A stretch of 12,446 nucleotides of DNA from Hyphomicrobiales bacterium (lineage in GTDB: Bacteria > Pseudomonadota > Alphaproteobacteria > Rhizobiales > Xanthobacteraceae). The notes under the pieces were generated by a model that was not told the origin of the DNA, did no database searches, and saw only the letters and a program-made list of their open reading frames with translations. Of the stretch, positions 8,040 to 12,446 are shown one piece after another. The position numbers were made by a program, and so were the translations under genes. Position 1 is the first letter of the stretch, and each line of letters opens with the position of its first letter. The stretch spans positions 1 to 12,446 of the forward strand of contig JAFKKQ010000078.1 in assembly GCA_017304505.1 (NCBI GenBank), given 5' to 3'.

Positions 8040-9404
8040 ATGGCGAAGGATACGATGAGCGAACACAGCGACAAAGGCTTGGCCGGTGCGCACCGTGGCC
8101 GGAAGTTCCGCGGCAAGCGGTTGCGGACGGCGCTGCCGCGGCCGCAGCCTGACCGGCCGGAGCCGCCGCAGGCCAAGGCGGCCGAGCGGATCGCGAAGGC
8201 GATCGCGCGGGCGGGGCTGGCGTCGCGGCGCGAGGCGGAGGGATGGATCGCGGCGGGCCGCGTCGCCGTCAACGGCACGGCGATTGCCTCGCCGGCGCAC
8301 AATGTCACGGCCAAGGACCGCATCACCGTGGACGGCAAGCCGCTGCCCGTCCGCGAGCGCACGCGGCTGTTCCTGTTCCACAAGCCGCGCGGCCTCGTCA
8401 CCACCAGCGCCGACACGCATGGGCGTCCGACCATCTTCGGCGCCTTGCCAAAGGACATGCCGCGCGTCGTCAGTGTCGGCCGCCTCGACCTCAACACCGA
8501 GGGGCTGTTGCTGCTGACCAATGACGGCGGCCTGTCGCGCGCGCTGGAGTTGCCCGCGACCGGCTGGCTGCGCCGCTACCGCGTGCGCGCCTACGGCAAG
8601 ATCATGCAGGCGCGGCTCGACGGCCTGCGCCACGGTATCGAGATCGACGGCGTCCGTTACGGTGCGATCGAAGCGACGCTCGACCGCGAGCAGGGCGACA
8701 ACGTGTGGCTCACCTTTGCCATGCGCGAAGGCAAGAATCGCGAGATCCGCAACGTGCTGGGCGCGCTCGGCCTCAAGGTGAACAGGTTGATCCGGGTATC
8801 CTACGGCCCGTTCCAACTGGGCGACCTGCCGGCCGGTGCGGTGACGGAGATCAAGACGCGCATGCTGCGCGAGCAACTTGGCGAACGGATCGCCGCCGTC
8901 GCGGGGGCCGATTTCTCGGGTCCGATTGTCGAGCGTGAAGCGCCGGCGGAGGCGATCCCGGCGCGATCGCTGGATGCGAGGAAACCTGCGCCTCGGGACG
9001 AAGGCCAGCGAAAGGGGCAGGGGCATCCTTCGCGCGGAGGTTCGTCTCCGCCGTCCCCGTCCGCGCCGGGCAAGGGTCCGCATCGCGGAGCGGGCCCCCG
9101 TGAGAACAAGCGACCGCGCCATAGTTCACGCTCAGGTCAAGGCCCTCGTCCAAGTAGCCCACGTCCAAGTCTTGGCTCACGTCCAAGTCTTGGCCCACGC
9201 CCAAGTCTTGGCCCACGCCCAAGTCTTGGCCCACGTCCAAGTCAGGACAAGTATTCACGTCAGGACCAGCATCCGCGCCCGGACAAGCATCCGCGTCAGG
9301 ACAAGCGCCGAAGTGAGAGTGCGGCGCCACACCGGGACAAGGGCCCGCAGCAGAAGCCGGCCGGGTCGCGCGGCCGTCCTCATAAAGGCCGGCGGGACCG
9401 CTGA
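8040..9404 (+). CDS. rluB: Ribosomal large-subunit pseudouridine synthase, RluB type
   Basis: A 454-residue RsuA/RluB-family enzyme, probably making a pseudouridine in 23S rRNA helix 89 (U2605 in E. coli numbering). An S4 RNA-binding domain covers about residues 47-100 ([18 protein letters not shown]...VNGT). The catalytic core (about 105-290) has the motif [17 protein letters not shown], with the catalytic Asp at 150 and the family's [12 protein letters not shown] segment. From about residue 300 a basic, disordered tail of some 150 residues follows, partly made of hexapeptide repeats; E. coli RluB is about 290 residues, so this tail is a large extra. ATG 8040 and ATG 8055 are both possible; AAGGA at 8046-8050 stands four bases before 8055. 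The frame is open further upstream through the 15-bp array, but that part looks non-coding. The stop overlaps the rsmD start. RluB versus RluE/RsuA is decided by the S4 domain and context. Confidence 0.88.
   Translation: MAKDTMSEHSDKGLAGAHRGRKFRGKRLRTALPRPQPDRPEPPQAKAAERIAKAIARAGLASRREAEGWIAAGRVAVNGTAIASPAHNVTAKDRITVDGKPLPVRERTRLFLFHKPRGLVTTSADTHGRPTIFGALPKDMPRVVSVGRLDLNTEGLLLLTNDGGLSRALELPATGWLRRYRVRAYGKIMQARLDGLRHGIEIDGVRYGAIEATLDREQGDNVWLTFAMREGKNREIRNVLGALGLKVNRLIRVSYGPFQLGDLPAGAVTEIKTRMLREQLGERIAAVAGADFSGPIVEREAPAEAIPARSLDARKPAPRDEGQRKGQGHPSRGGSSPPSPSAPGKGPHRGAGPRENKRPRHSSRSGQGPRPSSPRPSLGSRPSLGPRPSLGPRPSLGPRPSQDKYSRQDQHPRPDKHPRQDKRRSESAAPHRDKGPQQKPAGSRGRPHKGRRDR
9147..9245. repeat. 18-bp tandem repeat inside the rluB tail (RPSLGP units)
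   Basis: Four full 18-base units, CGYCCAAGTCTTGGCYCA, at 9162-9179, 9180-9197, 9198-9215 and 9216-9233. A 15-base variant (9147-9161) precedes them and a diverged unit follows. Each encodes the hexapeptide RPSLGP (RPSLGS in the first). Each full unit carries the 11-base palindrome CCAAG-T-CTTGG. Confidence 0.9.
9243..9310. repeat. Second, degenerate 18-bp repeat in the rluB tail (RQDKHP-like units)
   Basis: About four 18-base periods built on CGTCAGGACAAGCATCCG with substitutions, in the same frame as the preceding array. They encode hexapeptides of the form R-(Q/P)-D-(K/Q)-(Y/H)-(S/P). The segment is charged and probably disordered. Confidence 0.75.
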
Positions 9405-9958
9405 TGCGCATTGTCGGTGGTCGGTTCGGTGGGCGCCCGCTTTCGGCGCCGGGGTCGCAGGCGATCAGGCCGACCTCGGATCGCCTGCGCGACGCTCTGT
9501 TCAACATCCTGGTGCACTCCTACGGCGATCCGGTCGACGGCGCACGCGTGCTCGACCTGTTTTCCGGTACGGGGGCGCTGGGGCTTGAGGCGTTGTCGCG
9601 GGGTGCGGCCTTCGTGCTGTTCGTCGACGACGACGCCACGGCGCGCGCGCTCATTCGCGGCAACGTCGATGCGCTGGGCGCGGGCGGTGCCACGCGTATC
9701 TTTCGCCGCGACGCCACGCGGCTCGGGCCGGCGCATCCGATTGAGCCGTTCACGCTGGCCTTCCTCGACCCGCCCTATGGCAAGGGTCTGGCGGAGCGGG
9801 CGCTGGCCTCGGCGCGCGACGGCGGCTGGCTTGCGCCGGGCGCGCTGGTTGTGGTCGAGGAGGCCACGGACGCAGGCTTCGTCCCGCCTTCGGGCTTTGG
9901 GGAGATCGAGCGGCGCGACTACGGCGACACGCAACTGACATTCTTGAAATTGCAATAA
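9404..9958 (+). CDS. rsmD: 16S rRNA (guanine-966-N2)-methyltransferase RsmD
   Basis: A 184-residue Rossmann-fold methyltransferase that uses SAM to methylate the N2 of G966 of 16S rRNA (E. coli numbering) in the assembling 30S subunit. Family marks are all present: the N-terminal [13 protein letters not shown] and RPTSDRLRDALFNIL, SAM-binding DLFSGTGALGLEALSRG (51-67), and the catalytic DPPY (122-125). Length is typical. The ATG at 9404 shares its A with the rluB TGA stop, so the two rRNA-modification genes are translationally coupled. The 3' end faces the convergent Bug gene, with a strong hairpin between. Confidence 0.95.
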   Translation: MRIVGGRFGGRPLSAPGSQAIRPTSDRLRDALFNILVHSYGDPVDGARVLDLFSGTGALGLEALSRGAAFVLFVDDDATARALIRGNVDALGAGGATRIFRRDATRLGPAHPIEPFTLAFLDPPYGKGLAERALASARDGGWLAPGALVVVEEATDAGFVPPSGFGEIERRDYGDTQLTFLKLQ

Positions 9959-9970
9959 AGCACGCTGCGC

Positions 9971-10002
9971 GGCCTTCTCCCCGCGGTCGCGGGGAGAGGG
10001 CC
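9971..10002. terminator. Strong 14-bp hairpin between convergent genes
   Basis: GGCCTTCTCCCCGC (9971-9984) pairs with GCGGGGAGAGGGCC (9989-10002) over the loop GGTC; all 14 pairs form, one being G-U. It lies 12 bases after rsmD and 7 bases after the Bug-gene stop. Neither side has a T-run, so it is not a textbook intrinsic terminator. It may be a bidirectional 3'-end structure or one of the dispersed TTCTCCCCGC-type palindromes that are frequent in rhizobial genomes. Confidence 0.6.
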
Positions 10003-10009
10003 GGCGGGA

Positions 10010-11002
10010 TCAATCCGCGTGGATGCCGGCGGCCTTAATGACCTTGCCCCAGCGTTCGATGTCCTGCGGCAGGAATTTCTTCGCGTACTCCGGCGTGCGC
10101 TGCTCCTTCGGCAGGATTTCCAGGCCGAGCATCGCCATCTTCTGCTGGACTTCGGGCTTGGTGATCATGGCCTCGACCGCCCGATGCATCTTGTCGATGA
10201 TCGGCTTCGGCGTGCCTTTGGGAAAGAAGAGCCCGTTCCAGACCGAGGCCTCGACACCCTGCAGCCCCTGTTCGCCGGTTGTGGGCATGTCGGGAATGAT
10301 CGCCGCCCGCTTCTTCGCCATCACGGCGATGCCCTTCACGGTGCCCTGCTTGGCCTGGGTCGCACCGCTCTGGATCGTGGTGCACATGTAATCCATGCGT
10401 TCGGCGATCACATCCTGCAGCGCCGGATTCTCTCCGCGATAGGGCACCTGGGTGATGTTGACGCCGAGCGTGAAGTTCAGCAGTGCGCACGGCAGATGGG
10501 TGCCCGATCCGACGCCCGCCGACGAATACTGCATCTTCGCCTGGTTGGCCTTCATGTAGGCGATCAACTCCTGCAGGCCGTTCACCGGCAGGTTCTTGCG
10601 CGCGACGAGAAGGCGCGGCGATTCCGTGATCATTGCAATCGGCTCGAAGTCCTGGATCGAGTCGTAGGGTTTTTTCTTGTAGAGCGACTGGCTGTAGACC
10701 TGGGTGCCGCTGTTGCCGATCAGGAACGTGTAGCCGTCGGGCGCCGCCTTGGCGACGCGCGCGCTGCCCACGGTGCCGGCGGCGGCGCCGACGTTCTCGA
10801 TGACGATGGTCTGGCCGAGAATCTCGCCCATCACTGCCGCTTGCAGCCGAGCGCTGGCGTCGACGCCGCCGCCCGGCGCGAACGGCACGATCAGCGTGAT
10901 CGGGTGGGTCGGCCAATTGGCAGCGGCGTCCTGCGCGAGTGCCGCTGTTGTCAGGGTCGCAAAGGCCGTCGCGGCGGCAAGCGCCGTTCGCAAGATGGTC
11001 AT
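10010..11002 (-). CDS. Bug/TctC-family periplasmic substrate-binding protein (second of pair)
   Basis: A 330-residue tripartite tricarboxylate transporter-type (Bug) binding protein. Residues 1-23 are a Sec signal peptide ending ALA-Q. The mature part has the family marks WPTHPITLIVPFAPGGGVD, the IENVGAAAGTVG loop, KAAPDGYTFLIGNSGT, YSSAGVGSGTHL, VPYRGENPALQDVIAERMDYM, and FFPKGTPKPII. These proteins bind small, usually carboxylated ligands (citrate, aromatic acids, amino acids, nicotinate) in the periplasm; the ligand cannot be told here. GGAG stands seven bases before the ATG. It starts 23 bases after its paralogue's stop, so the two form an operon. No TctA/TctB permease gene is adjacent, as is usual for orphan Bug proteins. 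Confidence 0.93.
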   Translation of the reverse strand: MTILRTALAAATAFATLTTAALAQDAAANWPTHPITLIVPFAPGGGVDASARLQAAVMGEILGQTIVIENVGAAAGTVGSARVAKAAPDGYTFLIGNSGTQVYSQSLYKKKPYDSIQDFEPIAMITESPRLLVARKNLPVNGLQELIAYMKANQAKMQYSSAGVGSGTHLPCALLNFTLGVNITQVPYRGENPALQDVIAERMDYMCTTIQSGATQAKQGTVKGIAVMAKKRAAIIPDMPTTGEQGLQGVEASVWNGLFFPKGTPKPIIDKMHRAVEAMITKPEVQQKMAMLGLEILPKEQRTPEYAKKFLPQDIERWGKVIKAAGIHAD

Positions 11003-11025
11003 CGATTGCTCCTGCTTGGTCGGGT

Positions 11026-12021
11026 TCAGTCGAGGCTCACGCCACTGGCCTTGATCGGAGCCTTCCAGCGCTCGATCTCGGATTTGACGAACTGGGTGAA
11101 GTATTCCGGCGAGCGGCGGTTGGCCGCCGGCACCACGACGCCGATCTTCTTGAAACGCTCGACCAGTTCCGGCTTGTCGAGTGCCTGGTTCGTCGCTTTG
11201 GAAAGCTTGCGCACGATCGCCTGCGGCGTTCCCTTCGGAAGGTCGAATCCGCTCCAGGCGCCGCAGTCGAGGCCCTTGAGGCCGAATTCGCCGGCGGTCG
11301 GCAGCTCGTCCAATCCAGGGCCGCGATCGCGCCCGAGCGTCGCGAAGGCTTTGACCGTGCCGGCCCTGATCTGGGGTATGGCGGTCGAGATTTGCTCCGC
11401 CATGTAGTCAATCCGGCCGCTGATGAGATCCTGCATGGCGGGGCCCGCGCCGCGATAGGGAACGTGGGTGATCTTTGTGCCCATCGCGCCGTCGAGCAGC
11501 AGCGCGCAGGTGTGCGAGCCGGAGCCCGCGCCGGCCGAGCCGTAACGCAACGTCGACTGGTGCGACTTCGCGTAGGCGACGAACTCCTTGAAGTTGTTGG
11601 CCGGGAAATCCTTGCGTGCGATCAGCACGCGCGCGGAGTCGGCAAACAGGGCCACATGCTCGAAGTCCGCGATCGGATCGTAGGGCATGTGTTTTCGGAA
11701 ATTGGGAATCTGCGTCATGATCGCGCTTCCCGAGAGCAGCACGGTGTAGCCGTCGGGCGCAGCCTTTGCGGTGCGGGCCGTGCCGGTCATGCCGCCGGCG
11801 CCGCCGGCGTTCTCGACCACCATCTGCTGACCCAGGATGTCGCCGACATAAGCGCCCATGATGCGGGCTACGGTGTCGACCGGCCCGCCGGCCGCGAAGG
11901 TCACGACCAGTGTGATCGGCCGCGTCGGCCAGGCGTCGGGGGATTCCTGGGCTCCGGCCGGAACGGCGCTGGCCGCAAGCATGGCCACGGCGGCAAGTTT
12001 AAGGATTGTTTTGTTCATCAT
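11026..12021 (-). CDS. Bug/TctC-family periplasmic substrate-binding protein (first of pair)
   Basis: A 331-residue paralogue of the neighbouring Bug protein. It has a signal peptide (residues 1-24, ending AGA-Q) and then WPTRPITLVVTFAAGGPVDTVAR, VVENAGGAGGMTG, KAAPDGYTVLLSG, RYGSAGAGSGSHT, VPYRGAGPAMQDLISGRIDYM and FDLPKGTPQAIV in the family order. The two proteins align along their length but differ in ligand-loop residues, so different ligands are likely. Two adjacent ATGs are possible: 12021, or 12018, which has the better seven-base distance to GGAGG. It is the promoter-proximal gene. A TTGACC lies about 40 bases upstream of the start but has no good -10, so the promoter is undefined. 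Confidence 0.93.
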   Translation of the reverse strand: MMNKTILKLAAVAMLAASAVPAGAQESPDAWPTRPITLVVTFAAGGPVDTVARIMGAYVGDILGQQMVVENAGGAGGMTGTARTAKAAPDGYTVLLSGSAIMTQIPNFRKHMPYDPIADFEHVALFADSARVLIARKDFPANNFKEFVAYAKSHQSTLRYGSAGAGSGSHTCALLLDGAMGTKITHVPYRGAGPAMQDLISGRIDYMAEQISTAIPQIRAGTVKAFATLGRDRGPGLDELPTAGEFGLKGLDCGAWSGFDLPKGTPQAIVRKLSKATNQALDKPELVERFKKIGVVVPAANRRSPEYFTQFVKSEIERWKAPIKASGVSLD

Positions 12022-12170
12022 GTTTCCTCCCAGCCGGAAGACTTGCCGGGGTCGCGTCGGAGGTCAAGCGGGTGAACGGCGGCGCAGGTCGCCGCGGGAT
12101 CGGCGGCTCAAGCTGAATAGGATCACGCGGCGTGAATCTTTAGAGCGTTGCGTTCGCCGCGCGAGCCACG

Positions 12171-12187
12171 TTTCGCTTGACGCGAAA
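12171..12187 (-). terminator. Small hairpin after mutL
   Basis: TTTCGC (12171-12176) and GCGAAA (12182-12187) form a six-pair stem over a five-base loop, starting five bases downstream of the mutL stop. No T-run follows in the mutL direction. The remaining 12022-12170 interval shows nothing else that I can support. Confidence 0.3.
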
Positions 12188-12192
12188 GATCT

Positions 12193-12446
12193 CTAGCGCC
12201 GCCCGAACAGCCGTTCGATGTCCGTCAGCTTCAATTCGACATAGGTCGGCCGGCCGTGGTTGCACTGGCCGGAGTTGGGGGTCGCTTCCATTTCGCGAAG
12301 CAGCGCGTTCATCTCCTCGGGCTTGAGCCTGCGGCCGGCGCGCACCGAGCCGTGGCAGGCCATCGTCGCGGCGACGTGCATCAGCCTGCGCTCAAGCGGC
12401 AGCGCCTCGTCCCATTCCGCAAGATGTTCGGCAAGGTCGCGCGCAA
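12193..12446 (-). CDS. mutL: DNA mismatch repair protein MutL, C-terminal end
   Basis: The visible 84 residues are the end of the MutL C-terminal dimerisation/endonuclease domain; the rest lies beyond the right edge. The ATG at 12381 is an internal Met: the frame continues upstream as [20 protein letters not shown]. Recognisable elements are the [13 protein letters not shown] segment, which matches the A-C-(R/H)-x-A-(I/V)-R-A motif region, the following [24 protein letters not shown] with the conserved C-x-HGRPT metal-site motif, and the short LxxLFGRR ending. The presence of the CNHGRP metal motif suggests an endonuclease-type MutL, as usual in organisms without MutH. The stop is TAG. Confidence 0.95.
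   Translation of the reverse strand, partial: ARDLAEHLAEWDEALPLERRLMHVAATMACHGSVRAGRRLKPEEMNALLREMEATPNSGQCNHGRPTYVELKLTDIERLFGRR

Noticed and set aside
9147..9310. CRISPR-like or iteron/origin repeats
   Set aside because: The 18-base units are in frame within rluB, encode hexapeptides, and have no spacers or replication gene nearby.
10019..11407. Long + strand open frame opposite the Bug genes (462 codons)
   Set aside because: It spans two well-supported minus-strand genes and has antisense-type composition with no domain.

Overview
This window looks like chromosomal DNA of a high-G+C alphaproteobacterium, most likely in Hyphomicrobiales (the Bradyrhizobium/Rhodopseudomonas/Xanthobacteraceae neighbourhood). 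The basis is strong G/C third-position codon use, a tadA-rluB-rsmD RNA-modification cluster not far from mutL, Bug-type solute-binding proteins without their permease, and an ArsR/VOC/SRPBCC/GST module of a kind common in rhizobial relatives. No sequence search was possible, so the taxonomic call is inference.

Layout, left to right. At 1-552 is the 3' end of purD (purine synthesis), followed on the same strand by an uncharacterised two-domain cupin protein (634-1293). A regulated module comes next on the + strand. A sigma70-like promoter carrying a TAAC-N6-GTTA inverted repeat precedes an ArsR repressor (1394-1792), a PhnB-like VOC protein, an AHSA1/SRPBCC protein and a glutathione S-transferase, ending at 3574. 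A second + strand pair follows: an ACAD10-type phosphotransferase and a patatin-like phospholipase whose start codon overlaps the phosphotransferase stop (3666-5572). A convergent minus-strand transglutaminase-like gene (5830-6588) is divergent from a proline-rich single-pass membrane protein of unknown function (6633-7550).

The translation and RNA-modification block is at 7559-9958. On the minus strand is tadA (tRNA adenosine deaminase), which appears broken by an internal, frame-shifting deletion and has a 75-bp tandem array (five 15-bp units) immediately upstream of its ATG. Divergent from it on the + strand are an rluB-type 23S rRNA pseudouridine synthase with a long basic, repeat-encoded C-terminal tail, and rsmD (16S rRNA methyltransferase), which overlaps the rluB stop by one base. 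A 14-bp-stem hairpin separates rsmD from a convergent minus-strand pair of paralogous Bug/TctC periplasmic binding proteins (10010-12021). The window ends in the 3' part of mutL (mismatch repair, minus strand).

Most of the window is ordinary housekeeping and accessory metabolism. I see no defence system, CRISPR array, phage, IS element, tRNA or rRNA, and no convincing undescribed multi-gene system. The points most worth a second look are the damaged tadA, the two tandem-repeat arrays flanking and inside rluB that share an 8-base word, and the ArsR-controlled four-gene module. No gene-free stretch exceeds 300 bases; the longest (5573-5829, 257 bp) holds a 15-bp palindrome and a weak hairpin.
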